DNA of 59,090 nt from Chloroflexota bacterium (GCA_016208315.1 JACQYF010000088.1:1-59090), one strand, 5' to 3'; numbered from the stretch's first letter, positions 43,519 to 51,670 are shown. Notes: a model not told the origin generated them from the sequence alone. Translations and numbers: made by a program.

Positions 43519-44972
43519 TGAGTGAGGTTCGAGTTCGCTTTGCGCCCAGTCCAACCGGCGCGCCGCACGTCGGAAATATTCGCACCGCGCTATTTGATTA
43601 TCTCTGGGCGCGCCACACGGGCGGCAAATTCATCCTGCGCGTCGAAGACACCGACCAAAAGCGCGAAGTCGAGAACGGCCTCGAACTCATCATGGCGTCG
43701 CTGCGCTTTCTCGGCCTCGCTTGGGACGAAGGCCCGGACATCGGCGGGCCGTATGGACCGTATCGCCAATCCGACCGGCTGCCGCTTTATCATCAAGCGG
43801 TCGAGGAACTAGTCGCCAAAGGCGCGGCGTATTATTGTTACTGCACGCCGGAGCGCCTGGAGCAGATGCGTAAAGAGCAGCAAGCGCGCGGCGAAGCGAC
43901 CCGCTACGATTATCGCTGCCGCTACATGGCCGCGGACGAATGCGCCGCGCACGAGCGCGCGGGCGATCCCAAGGTCGTGCGTCTCGCGGTGCCGCGGGAG
44001 GGGACGACCACGCTGCACGATTTCATCCACGGCGACATCACCATCGCGAATAAAGATGTTGACGATCAGGTGCTCTTGAAATCCGACGGCTTTCCCACGT
44101 ATCATCTCGCCGTCGTCGTGGACGATCACCTGATGAAGATTTCGCACGTAATGCGCGGCGACGAATGGATTTCGTCGTTTCCCAAGCACGTCTTGTTGTA
44201 CGAGGCGTTCGGCTGGGAGATACCGCAGCACGGGCACGTCCCCAACATTCTCGCGCCCGATAAAAAGAAACTGAGCAAGCGGCACGGCGCGACAAGCGTT
44301 CTCCAATTTCGCGACGAAGGGTATCTGGCCGAAGCGCTGCTGAACTTTCTCGCGCGGCTGGGCTGGTCGCTCGACGACAAGAGCGAACTCTTTACGCGCG
44401 ACCAACTCATCCAAACTTTTACGCTCGACAAGATCGAACACTCGCCCGCGGTTTTCGATCACGCCAAACTCGATTGGATGAACGGCTATTACATCCGCCA
44501 AATGTCGGACGACGAATTGGCGCATCGCTTGCTGCCCTTTCTCACGCGCGCCGGCCTCATCGCCGATCATGGCACGGCGCGCCTACTTGCGCCGCTCGTC
44601 AAAGAGCGCGTTAAAAAGCTGAGCGAGATCGTCGCGCTGGCGGATTACCTTTTCGCGGACGATTTGGAGTACGACTCGAAGCTGCTGATCGGGCAGAAAA
44701 TGGACGCACTGGCGACGTTGGCCGGGCTGCGCGCCGCGCAAGCGGTCCTCGAGAAATATTCAGAGTATGCCGAGGAAGAGAAAATCGAAGTGGAGTTGCG
44801 CGACGCGGCGGAGAAACTCGGCTTGAAGAACCTGCAATTCTTTGGCGCGCTCCGTGTGGCCGTGACTGGCAAGACCGTATCGCTGCCGCTCATGGGTAGC
44901 GTTCAAATCCTGGGTCGCGAGAAAACGCTGCGCCGCCTCGCGCGCGCGATCGCGATGTTGGAAGGCAAGTGA
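43518..44972 (+). CDS. gltX: Glutamate-tRNA ligase
   Basis: 484 residues: FAPSPTGAPHVGNIRTALF (HIGH motif), LRVEDTDQKREV, YHLAVVVDDHLMKISHVMRG, KMSKS-like KKLSKRHG, and a helical anticodon-binding C-terminus. ATG 43518 follows a run of six G. One-base overlap (TGATG) with the M23 gene. Full length. Confidence 0.95.
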   Translation: MSEVRVRFAPSPTGAPHVGNIRTALFDYLWARHTGGKFILRVEDTDQKREVENGLELIMASLRFLGLAWDEGPDIGGPYGPYRQSDRLPLYHQAVEELVAKGAAYYCYCTPERLEQMRKEQQARGEATRYDYRCRYMAADECAAHERAGDPKVVRLAVPREGTTTLHDFIHGDITIANKDVDDQVLLKSDGFPTYHLAVVVDDHLMKISHVMRGDEWISSFPKHVLLYEAFGWEIPQHGHVPNILAPDKKKLSKRHGATSVLQFRDEGYLAEALLNFLARLGWSLDDKSELFTRDQLIQTFTLDKIEHSPAVFDHAKLDWMNGYYIRQMSDDELAHRLLPFLTRAGLIADHGTARLLAPLVKERVKKLSEIVALADYLFADDLEYDSKLLIGQKMDALATLAGLRAAQAVLEKYSEYAEEEKIEVELRDAAEKLGLKNLQFFGALRVAVTGKTVSLPLMGSVQILGREKTLRRLARAIAMLEGK

Positions 44973-45108
44973 GTATGGGGGTGTGGGGGTGTGGAAGGCG
45001 GCTTAGAGGATTCTAATACTCTCTTAATCTATTTCTCACGCGTGGCGAATAGTGTCAGTGAGGCAGTTCCAGCAGAAAATCTGAAATCTGAAATTCTCCG
45101 GAGTAACT
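44973..45108. repeat. Spacer with one-armed GTATGGGGGTGTGG and AAATCTG repeats
   Basis: Starts with GAGTATGGGGGTGTGGGGG, the arm of the 34057 family without its partner, and ends with AAATCTGAAATCTGAAATTC before CTCCGGAG. No clear promoter; a new transcript for the ABC operon likely starts here. Confidence 0.5.
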
Positions 45109-46068
45109 ATGGCGGAAGAAATGAGCAGAGACGCGGCGACGATTGAGGTACAAAACCTTAGCAAGGACTATGGCGATTTCCAAGCCCTCCGCGACGTATC
45201 GTTCCAGGTGAAAAAGGGTGAAATCCTGGGATTTCTCGGGCCGAACGGCGCGGGCAAAACGACGGCCATGCGCATCCTGACCGGCTTTATGCCGCCATCG
45301 TCGGGCACGGCGCGCGTCGCGGGCTATGACGTGTTCGACGAATCCATCGAGGTTCGCAAGCGCATCGGCTATTTGCCCGAAACGGTGCCGCTGTACACGG
45401 AAATGAGCGTCTGGGACTATCTCGATTTTGCGGCTCGCCTGCGCGGCGTCAAAGACCGCGACGACGCCATCGAACGCGCAATGGAGATGGCGAACATCGC
45501 CGAGCGCGCCGATACGCTAATCGGCAAACTTTCCAAAGGGTTCCGGCAGCGTGTCGGGATCGCGCAGGCGCTGGTCCACCAACCCGAGGTCCTCATCCTG
45601 GACGAGCCGACCATCGGGCTGGACCCGAAACAGATCATTGACGTTCGCAACCTCATCAAGTCGCTGGGCGGCGATCACACGATCCTCCTCAGCACGCACA
45701 TCCTGCCCGAAGTGAGCCAGACCTGCTCGCGCGTCCTCATCATCAACGACGGCAAGATCGTCGCGGAAGACACGCCGACCCGCTTGAGCGCGCGCGTGCG
45801 TGGCGCCGAGCACATTTACCTCCAGGTCGCCAAGTCCGTGCCGGAGATTCCGAGCCAATTGGAAAAGATCAAGGGCGTGCTCGGAGTGGAAGCCAAAGAC
45901 GCGAGTTCCGGCGTCTTTGAGATCGAAACGACGCTCGGCACCGACCGCCGCGCGGACATTGCCGCGATGACGGTCCAGCGCGGTTGGGGACTGCTCGAAC
46001 TGCGCCCGGTCGGCATGACGTTGGAAGAAGTCTTTTTGAAACTCACAACCGAGGAGACCGTCGGATGA
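45109..46068 (+). CDS. ABC transporter ATP-binding protein (GldA-like)
   Basis: 319 residues: Walker A GPNGAGKTT, Q-loop GYLPETVPLY, signature LSKGFRQRVGIAQAL, Walker B VLILDEPTIGLDP, and STHILPE. The C-terminal 90 residues are the regulatory extension typical of GldA/NosF-type exporters. It overlaps the permease start by four bases. First gene of a four-gene operon (ATPase, permease, GldG-like, DUF4340). Confidence 0.93.
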   Translation: MAEEMSRDAATIEVQNLSKDYGDFQALRDVSFQVKKGEILGFLGPNGAGKTTAMRILTGFMPPSSGTARVAGYDVFDESIEVRKRIGYLPETVPLYTEMSVWDYLDFAARLRGVKDRDDAIERAMEMANIAERADTLIGKLSKGFRQRVGIAQALVHQPEVLILDEPTIGLDPKQIIDVRNLIKSLGGDHTILLSTHILPEVSQTCSRVLIINDGKIVAEDTPTRLSARVRGAEHIYLQVAKSVPEIPSQLEKIKGVLGVEAKDASSGVFEIETTLGTDRRADIAAMTVQRGWGLLELRPVGMTLEEVFLKLTTEETVG

Positions 46069-46781
46069 GAAACGTTTGGACAATTACCTCGCGTGAATTA
46101 AAGTCGCTGTTTGTTTCGCCGGTGGCGTACGTGGTCAGCGCGCTGTTTTTGGTGGCGATGGGCTATTTGTTTTCGTTGATCCTGATTAACTCGCAAGAGG
46201 CCTCGCTGCGCGGCACGTTCCAAAACATGGTCTTTATCCTCTTGCTCCTCGCCCCGGCGTTGACCATGAAACTGCTGGCCGACGAGCAGCGCATGGGCAC
46301 GATTGAATTGCTGCTCACCTCGCCGGTCCACGATTGGCAAGTGGTCGTGGGCAAATTCCTCGGCAGTCTGATCTTGTTTGTAGTCATGTTCCTCGGGCCG
46401 ACGCTGTACTATGTTTTGATCCTGAACGTTTTCGGGCAGCCGGATGCCGGCCCCATCCTCACCGGCTATGTCGGCCTTGTGTTGCTCGGCGCTAGTTTCC
46501 TCGCCATCGGCGTGTTCACCTCTTCGCTGACCCAGAATCAGGTCATCGCGTATTTTGCCGGCTTGGTCATCATGATCCTGCTTTGGATTGCGGATGCGGG
46601 CGGCAACCTGGCCGGCTTTGGACTCGTGTCCAACGTGCTCTCTTACATCGCGATCACGCGGCACTATGATGCGTTCTTTCAAGGCGTCATAGACACGACC
46701 GATGTCGTATATTCCCTGAGTGTGATCGCCACGTCGTTATTCTTGGCGACGCAGGTTCTTCAGACGAGGAGGTGGCGATAA
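46065..46781 (+). CDS. ABC-2 type permease (GldF-like)
   Basis: 238 residues, six predicted helices, with WTITSRELKSLFVSPVAYVV at the start and ADEQRMGTIELLLTSPVHDW, the ABC-2 coupling segment. Membrane partner of the upstream ATPase. Its stop overlaps the next ATG (TAATG). Confidence 0.92.
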   Translation: MRNVWTITSRELKSLFVSPVAYVVSALFLVAMGYLFSLILINSQEASLRGTFQNMVFILLLLAPALTMKLLADEQRMGTIELLLTSPVHDWQVVVGKFLGSLILFVVMFLGPTLYYVLILNVFGQPDAGPILTGYVGLVLLGASFLAIGVFTSSLTQNQVIAYFAGLVIMILLWIADAGGNLAGFGLVSNVLSYIAITRHYDAFFQGVIDTTDVVYSLSVIATSLFLATQVLQTRRWR

Positions 46782-48352
46782 TGCGCGAACGACTGCAAGC
46801 GTGGGCAACCTATTTTGGCGGCGTCGGCTTGGCGCTTTGGGTCGTCGCCGGTATTCTAAAACTCTTGGGCAATCAGCCGGATGAGCGCTTGATCGCGCTG
46901 CTCGTGATCGGCGCGCTCTTTATGGCGTTGTACGTTTATGCGCGACCGGCCCAAGTGCGCGCGGCGGTCACGAGCCGCGGAGTGCGCTATGGCTCCAACG
47001 CGCTCGTCATCACGATAGCGTTCGTCGGCATTATCGCGCTGTTGAACTTTATGGGTTCGCGCTATCACACGCGCCAGGATTTGACGGCCAGCCAATCGTT
47101 CACTCTATCGCCGTTGACGGTCCAAGTTCTAAAAGACCTCAAAGAGCCGGTCAAAGCCGTCGCCTTCTTTACGACCCAAGGACTTGGAAATCGGCAGGAG
47201 GTCGAGGATCGCCTGCGAGAATACGCCAACGTGAACGAACGGTTCACGTATCGCTTTGTGGACCCGGAAGCCGAGCCGCAGATCGCCAACGATTATAAAG
47301 TCCAATTCGACGGGACGGTGGTCTTTGAACGCGGCACGCGACGTGAGAATGCGTTGCAGACGGACGAACAAGGCCTGACGAACGCCTTGCTCAAGGTCTC
47401 GCAGGACAAGCAGCCGGCCACTTACTTTACCACCGGACACGGCGAACACAGCCCCGACGATTCGGGCAATAACGGCCTGAGTCTGATGAAAAGCGCGATG
47501 GAGCAGGAGAACTATAAAGTTGCCACGCTCGACCTGAAGAGCATCACCGAGACTTTGCCCTCCGACATCACCGCGCTCATCATCGCGGGGCCGCGCCAGC
47601 CATTCGATCCGCAAGAAGTCAAGATCGTGCAGGATTATCTCGCCAAGAACGGGCGCGTGCTCATCATGCTCGATCCGCAGGTGGAGACGGGGCTGGAGCC
47701 GTTGCTCAAAGAATGGGGCGTGCAAGCGCGCAACGACGTGGTGTACGATCCAAAATTGGGATTCTTCGGTCAAGCGCAAGTGCCGGTCGTCAACATTTAT
47801 CCCAGCCACGCGGTGACACAAGACTTGACCGGGATGAGCACCTTCTTCCCCGGAGTGCGCTCGCTGCAAACCGTCACGCCCGCTCCGACCGGCAAAATGC
47901 CGACTGCGCTCCTGACGACCAGCGATGCCAGTTGGGGCGAAACCGACCTGGATTCGGTCAAGAATCAAAACGCGAAATTGGACGACGGTAAAGATGCCAA
48001 AGGGCCTCTGACGCTCGCGTACGCGGCGGAAGATACGAGCGGCAGCACGCCCGCGGCGCGCTTTGTCGTGTTCGGCAATTCGACGTTTGTGACGAACGGC
48101 ACGCTGACCGCGCGCATCTCGGTGGGGGGCCAGCAATCGCAGGTGCAATCGGGCAATGGCTTGCTGTTCGGCAACGCGCTGCACTGGCTCGCCGGACAAG
48201 AAAACCTGATCCAAATCCCGCCCAAGGTGCCGGACCAGCGCCCTATTTTCCTGACGGGCGAGCAATCGGGCTTTGTCTTTTGGTCTACGTTCCTGCTCGT
48301 GCCGGGCGCGATCCTGATCCTGGGCATTCTCGTTTGGTGGAGGAGACGCTAA
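46781..48352 (+). CDS. GldG-like ABC-type uncharacterised transport protein
   Basis: 523 residues: two or three N-terminal helices, a large extracytoplasmic domain (YHTRQDLTASQSFTLSPLTV, RFVDPEAEP-like text, TTGHGEHSPDD, LIIAGPRQPFDPQEVKIVQD, NGRVLIMLDPQ) and a C-terminal helix (WSTFLLVPGAILILGILVWW). This is the GldG/DUF7088-type auxiliary subunit of Gld ABC systems. ATG 46781 follows GAGGAGGTGG; a GTG three codons upstream is less likely. Gliding is not implied; such operons are widespread. Confidence 0.88.
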   Translation: MRERLQAWATYFGGVGLALWVVAGILKLLGNQPDERLIALLVIGALFMALYVYARPAQVRAAVTSRGVRYGSNALVITIAFVGIIALLNFMGSRYHTRQDLTASQSFTLSPLTVQVLKDLKEPVKAVAFFTTQGLGNRQEVEDRLREYANVNERFTYRFVDPEAEPQIANDYKVQFDGTVVFERGTRRENALQTDEQGLTNALLKVSQDKQPATYFTTGHGEHSPDDSGNNGLSLMKSAMEQENYKVATLDLKSITETLPSDITALIIAGPRQPFDPQEVKIVQDYLAKNGRVLIMLDPQVETGLEPLLKEWGVQARNDVVYDPKLGFFGQAQVPVVNIYPSHAVTQDLTGMSTFFPGVRSLQTVTPAPTGKMPTALLTTSDASWGETDLDSVKNQNAKLDDGKDAKGPLTLAYAAEDTSGSTPAARFVVFGNSTFVTNGTLTARISVGGQQSQVQSGNGLLFGNALHWLAGQENLIQIPPKVPDQRPIFLTGEQSGFVFWSTFLLVPGAILILGILVWWRRR

Positions 48353-48353
48353 G

Positions 48354-49007
48354 TTGAAACCGCGCAACACGTTGATAGTCGTCGCGCTCTTTGCGCTGCT
48401 CCTGGGCTATGTATACTTTGTCGAACTTGACAAGACGCCCGAACAGTTGGGCACACCGGCCCCCACGGCCCAGCCCGCGGTCTTGTCACTCGACCCGAGC
48501 AACGTCAATACGATCGAGATACGTGACCTGCGCGCGGCGCGTGAAATTCAAATTACGCGCAACGAACGGAACTGGCAGGTCGTCAAGCCCGAATCCAAGC
48601 AGGCCGACAACAACCAGGTGGACTCGGTGCTGCTGCAATTGACGACCCTGCAGGCGAGTCGCGTGCTGACGAACGTGACCGACCTCGCGCCCTTTGGATT
48701 CGTCACGGCGACGCTCGAAGCGCGTTTGGTCATGAGCGATACGACGCCGTACGCGCTGACGGTCGGCAACAAGACGCCGGACGGCTCAAGCTACTATGTC
48801 GTCTACACGGGCGATAGATCGAAAGTATACATCGTGACCAGCAGTTGGGTCGAGACGCTGATCGGGTGGCTGAATACGCCGCCGTACCAGCCGACGCCAA
48901 CACCCACCTTCACCCCCACGCCGCCGGAAACGCCGACGATCGCGAGCACCGAACCCATCACGGCGACGCCGACAGTGTCACCGCCGCCAGGCACACCAAC
49001 ACCGTAA
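48354..49007 (+). CDS. DUF4340-domain protein
   Basis: 217 residues from TTG 48354: N-terminal helix (TLIVVALFALLLGYVYFV), a DUF4340 beta domain (NTIEIRDLRAAREIQITR, NWQVVKPESKQADNNQVDSV, LTVGNKTPDGSSYYVVYTGD) and a Pro/Thr-rich tail. DUF4340 proteins regularly follow GldG-like genes as an extracytoplasmic partner. GGAGGAG lies about nine bases before the start. Last gene of the operon, with a terminator right after it. Confidence 0.88.
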   Translation: MKPRNTLIVVALFALLLGYVYFVELDKTPEQLGTPAPTAQPAVLSLDPSNVNTIEIRDLRAAREIQITRNERNWQVVKPESKQADNNQVDSVLLQLTTLQASRVLTNVTDLAPFGFVTATLEARLVMSDTTPYALTVGNKTPDGSSYYVVYTGDRSKVYIVTSSWVETLIGWLNTPPYQPTPTPTFTPTPPETPTIASTEPITATPTVSPPPGTPTP

Positions 49008-49014
49008 TTTTGTA

Positions 49015-49041
49015 GGGCGACCCGCTGGGTCGCCCTTTTTT
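49015..49041 (+). terminator. Strong terminator after the Gld-type operon
   Basis: GGGCGACCC (49015-49023), GCT loop, GGGTCGCCC (49027-49035), then six T. It immediately precedes the tRNA promoter. Confidence 0.9.
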
Positions 49042-49042
49042 G

Positions 49043-49071
49043 TTGACATTTCACACCAAACAGCATACAAT
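49043..49071 (+). promoter_or_regulatory. Consensus promoter for split tRNA-Leu
   Basis: TTGACA (49043-49048), a 17-base spacer, TACAAT (49066-49071). Transcription would begin near 49078, about 16 bases before the tRNA. Confidence 0.85.
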
Positions 49072-49127
49072 CCCGACTGACAACTGAATAGAAGGGGCGG
49101 TGGCGAAATGGCAGCCGCGGGAGACTT

Positions 49128-49816
49128 GATTGAGCACCAGGGCAGGAAACTCCCTGTGTGAATTCGGCCAAATTCGGGGAACCCTCAGCACGTCAAGGTG
49201 GTGGCAACCCCGAGCCAAGCTTCTTGCTGTAACTGGAGCACAGGAATTGCAATGAGAAAGAGACGGTATACCGATCAGCAGTTAGAAGATGCCGTTGCAA
49301 CCAGTTGCACGATCAGAGCAGTGCTGGACAAGATCGGTCTGACTCCAGCAGGCGGGACTATGAGATGATCCAGAAACGTATCGAAGAGCTCGGTCTGGAA
49401 ACATCCCATTTTCTCGGCTCGGCTGTACTCAAGGGCACAACGCACGACTACAACACTCGTGCTCTCGATGAAATCCTAGTACAAGGAAAAGTCGAGAACA
49501 CTTGGAGACTGAAAAGTCGTCTTCTCCAAGAAGGACTGAAACAAAGTGTTTGCGAGTGTTGTGGCGTCACAGAATGGCAAGGACAGCAAGTACCACTCGA
49601 ACTCCATCACATAGATGGAGATAGAACCAACAACACGCTGTCCAACATTCAACTCCTGTGCTAATTGTCATGCGCTAACTGACAATTACAGAGGCAGCAA
49701 GAAGAAGGTGTAGAGACTTGATGGTCGAGACCTAAAGCAAAGCGCTAAGGTCAAGGGAAAGTCCAGGTTACAAACCTCGTTGAGCTAACGAGGGTGGCGA
49801 AAGCCATGGTGGCATG
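49128..49816 (+). ncRNA. Group I intron in tRNA-Leu(UAA), with HNH ORF
   Basis: 689 bases inserted between U34 and A35, the position used by cyanobacterial and plastid trnL introns. Exon 1 ends in T and the intron ends in G, as group I splicing requires. Landmarks match what I remember of trnL introns: a GATTGAGC start, P2-like hairpin CAGGG/CCCTG with GGAAAC loop, GGGGAACCCT, a P/Q-like GGCAACCCCGAGCCAAGC (49203-49220), R-like GGTGTAGAGACTTGATGG (49708-49725) and S-like AAGTCC near 49759. The ORF sits between the Q and R regions, leaving the core whole. Subgroup IC3 is likely but needs folding. Confidence 0.82.
49252..49713 (+). pseudogene. HNH homing endonuclease ORF inside the intron (two frameshifts)
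   Basis: Reads as one protein only if the frame changes twice. It starts at ATG 49252 (RRYTDQQLEDAVATSCTIRA, LDKIGLTPAGG), shifts near 49355 to YEMIQKRIEELGLETSHFLG, VCECCGVTEW and LELHHIDGDRTNN, then shifts back near 49660 to CANCHALTDNYRGSKKKV with stop TAG 49711-49713. CxxC pairs and HHID with CANCH give an HNH nuclease of the phage/intron type. Net frame is restored by the second shift. Lesions may be decay, sequencing error or, less likely, programmed frameshifts. AGGA precedes the ATG. Base composition is more AT-rich than the neighbours. Confidence 0.8.
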
Positions 49817-49870
49817 AAAATCTTCTGCTGGACAACCCAGCGTGTGGGTTCGACTCCCTCCCGCCCCACT

Positions 49871-49906
49871 CGAGCGAGGTTGAGACAGACCTCGCTCGTT
49901 TGTTTT
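49871..49906 (+). terminator. Terminator after tRNA-Leu
   Basis: CGAGCGAGGT (49871-49880) pairs perfectly with ACCTCGCTCG (49889-49898), then TTTGTTTT. Begins two bases after the tRNA end. Confidence 0.9.
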
Positions 49907-49920
49907 CATCGCGGCTGGGT

Positions 49921-49950
49921 TTGTCCTATATGAAAAAGGCATGATATAAT
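49921..49950 (+). promoter_or_regulatory. brnTA promoter
   Basis: TTGTCC (49921-49926), an 18-base spacer, TATAAT (49945-49950). BrnA is known to repress its own operon, but I do not see an obvious operator dyad. Confidence 0.55.
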
Positions 49951-49981
49951 TCGAGGAGAAAATGGCCCGTAGGAGCATCCC

Positions 49982-50281
49982 ATGGCCGAGAACTCGGTCA
50001 ATCCATCGCCGTTGCGTTTTGAGTGGGATCCCGAAAAGGCACGACGCAATCGCCAAAGTCATGACGTTGCATTTGAGGAAGCGCAAACCGTTTTTGATGA
50101 TCCTCATGCGCGCGTCATGGATGATCCCGATCACTCCTTGGACGAGGAGCGCGCAATTATCATCGGCTACTCGGCCCGGAATCGACTCTTGTTTGTCTCA
50201 TTTGCAGCGCGGGGCGATGTGATTCGCATCATTAGCGCCCGCAGAGCTGACCGATTGGAGCGTAAACTTTATGAAGACTAA
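49982..50281 (+). CDS. brnT: BrnT-family ribonuclease toxin
   Basis: 99 residues with the BrnT hallmarks: FEWDPEKARRNRQSHDVAFE, AQTVFDDPHARVMDD, ERAIIIGYS, RLLFVSFAARGDVIRIISAR. BrnT is a RelE-like ribonuclease toxin. AGGAG lies six bases before the ATG. It overlaps brnA by 11 bp. First gene downstream of the tRNA, as expected for an accessory region beside a tRNA. Confidence 0.92.
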   Translation: MAENSVNPSPLRFEWDPEKARRNRQSHDVAFEEAQTVFDDPHARVMDDPDHSLDEERAIIIGYSARNRLLFVSFAARGDVIRIISARRADRLERKLYED

Positions 50282-50564
50282 CAGTTCCGCTAAGAACAAA
50301 TCCACAATTCATATTCCGAACGAACTCAGCGATGACTTGCGACCTCATTACGATGTGGACTATAGCAAGACGCGCCCGAATCCCTATGCCAATCGTCCGA
50401 AAATATATCGCGGCGGAGCGCGCGTAGGCGCGGGTCGCAAGCCCGCGGCGCAGCCCATGGAGCGACATACGATCACCGTGCATCCTTCTGACGCCAAATT
50501 TCTGCGTTCGCTCGACGCGAATCTGTCGAAAGCGATTCGCAAGCTGATTGCCAAAGCGCGATGA
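50271..50564 (+). CDS. brnA: BrnA-family antitoxin
   Basis: 97 residues. C-terminal ribbon-helix-helix-like segment ITVHPSDAKFLRSLDANLSK with AIRKLI; a Gly/Lys-rich middle (GGARVGAGRKPAAQP) and the PHYDVDYSKTRPNPYA motif frequent in BrnA. It should bind BrnT and repress the operon. Translation is coupled by overlap. Confidence 0.85.
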   Translation: MKTNSSAKNKSTIHIPNELSDDLRPHYDVDYSKTRPNPYANRPKIYRGGARVGAGRKPAAQPMERHTITVHPSDAKFLRSLDANLSKAIRKLIAKAR

Positions 50565-50603
50565 GCTAGGGCATCTCGGTGAACTGCGTGCGAGGTAGGA
50601 ATA

Positions 50604-50816
50604 GTGAGCCGTTCTTTTCGCCGACATCCAGTCTTTGGAATCACCACGGCGCGCAGCGAGAAATGCGATAAGCAACTCGCCAACCGCCGTTTTCGCCACG
50701 CCTGGAAACAAGGACACGATGTGGTTCACATACGTGAAGTGAGCGATCCGTGGAGTTTCGCCAAAGACGGCAAGAAATACTGGCGGGCAACCGGATCGGT
50801 GGACATGGCGAAATAG
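50604..50816 (+). CDS. Small conserved hypothetical protein
   Basis: 70 residues from GTG 50604, with AGGTAGGAAT upstream. The opening MSRSFRRHPVFGITTARSEK and CDKQLANRRFRHA resembles small proteins I recall from cyanobacterial genomes (SRS..PI.G.T.A.SEK.DK..AN). Strongly basic first half. No function known. Confidence 0.65.
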   Translation: MSRSFRRHPVFGITTARSEKCDKQLANRRFRHAWKQGHDVVHIREVSDPWSFAKDGKKYWRATGSVDMAK

Positions 50817-50862
50817 CTAATACGAGGGCCGGAAAGCAATAGAGAGGTAAAGCGGTACCGTG

Positions 50863-51342
50863 ATGGGTAGTACACTAGCTCGAAAACGCTTGCGCCGCGG
50901 CGCGCGCGAGACCAAACAAACGAATACCGGTGTGAAACAAACTACCCCTACCAGGGGCTCTGGGCGCGCGGCTACGCGGCCGTTGAGCGTGACAGTGCTC
51001 GAAGTCCGGGAGTCGGCACGCCCGTTGCTCACCGATCGCATGCAGGGTGTAGTGGATCGCTTGCTGCCCGTACTGGATCGAGCCGCGAGTCAGCATCACG
51101 TTCCGGTTGAAAAAATCGTGGTGAGCGGCTTTGCTGATCCCGAGGACGACAGCACGGAGATTGTCGTCACGCAGTGGACGCCGCTGCCCGCTCCTGCCGC
51201 CCTCGCATATTGGGACCAACTCGGCTTGATGGTGGAGGAGTGGACGCGATCTCTCCCCGGCCCTTTAGCCGCGCTGGTCACGGACAAACTTGCCATCGCC
51301 GTAGAATGGGACCCGCATGGAGCCAACCTTCGACCCGCGTGA
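50863..51342 (+). CDS. Hypothetical protein upstream of HEPN gene
   Basis: 159 residues. A basic N-terminus of 40 residues precedes an alpha/beta part (DRLLPVLDRAASQHHVPVEK, VVSGFADPEDDSTEIVVTQW, VTDKLAIAVEWDPHG). It overlaps the next gene by 26 bp, so the two are coupled; with a HEPN partner it could be an antitoxin-like subunit, but it lacks a nucleotidyltransferase (MNT) motif. GTG 50860 directly before the ATG is an alternative start. Family not recognised. Confidence 0.6.
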   Translation: MGSTLARKRLRRGARETKQTNTGVKQTTPTRGSGRAATRPLSVTVLEVRESARPLLTDRMQGVVDRLLPVLDRAASQHHVPVEKIVVSGFADPEDDSTEIVVTQWTPLPAPAALAYWDQLGLMVEEWTRSLPGPLAALVTDKLAIAVEWDPHGANLRPA

Positions 51343-51670
51343 CTATTTTGAACTGGCCAAAGAACTGACCGAACAAAATGCCAACGAAGCCCGCGTACCC
51401 ACCGCAATCAACCGCGCCTATTACGCCCTATTTTGGTTGGCGCGCAAAAAGGCCGGCACGCGCGAGAAACGCGGGGAACATGCCAAGGTTGTTTCCAGGT
51501 TGCGCAAAATGCCGGGCCTGCGGGCCGCAGCCGACCAGCTCGACACGCTCCGACGCTTGAGAGAACTGGCGGACTACTAACTTATTCCAGAAGACCCGCT
51601 CGACGCTGACTGGCAACGGAACTGGAACAAGGCAAAGGGATTTGCCGAGTACGTTATGCCCAAGCTCTAG
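51317..51670 (+). pseudogene. HEPN-domain protein gene with premature stop
   Basis: 117 codons. The first 87 (FDPRDYFELAKELTEQ, EARVPTAINRAYYALFWLAR, RRLRELADY) match the helical HEPN fold with its RAYYAL segment. TAA at 51578-51580 interrupts the frame, which then continues as LIPEDPLDADWQRNWNKAKG to TAG 51668-51670, the expected C-terminus. So it is either a recent nonsense mutation (TAT/TAC to TAA) or a sequencing error. HEPN proteins act as RNases in toxin-antitoxin and defence systems. Confidence 0.75.

Larger units (their letters stand above)
49094..49868 (+). tRNA. tRNA-Leu(UAA) gene interrupted by a group I intron
   Basis: Exon 1 is 49094-49127 and exon 2 is 49817-49868. Acceptor arms GGGGCGG and CCGCCCC pair perfectly, followed by discriminator A and no encoded CCA. 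D-stem GCG/CGC, anticodon stem GGAGA/TCTTC, and after splicing the loop CTTAAAA with anticodon TAA. The long variable arm GCTGG/CCAGC is class II, and the T-loop is TTCGACT with one U-U mismatch in its stem (49845/49859). Mature length is 86 bases before CCA. Anticodon UGA (serine) would arise only if the intron began one or two bases later; discriminator A, the Leu-type D-arm and the intron ends favour leucine. A terminator follows. Confidence 0.85.

Noticed and set aside
46781..48352. Taking the Gld-type ABC operon as evidence of gliding motility
   Set aside because: GldA/F/G-like and DUF4340 genes are widespread in non-gliding bacteria and no other gld or spr genes are in the window.
49094..49868. 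Reading the split tRNA as tRNA-Ser(UGA)
   Set aside because: The anticodon would be TGA only if the intron began at or after 49130. Discriminator A, the Leu-like D-arm, a 7-base loop CTTAAAA and a terminal G at 49816 favour a U34/A35 insertion and leucine UAA.
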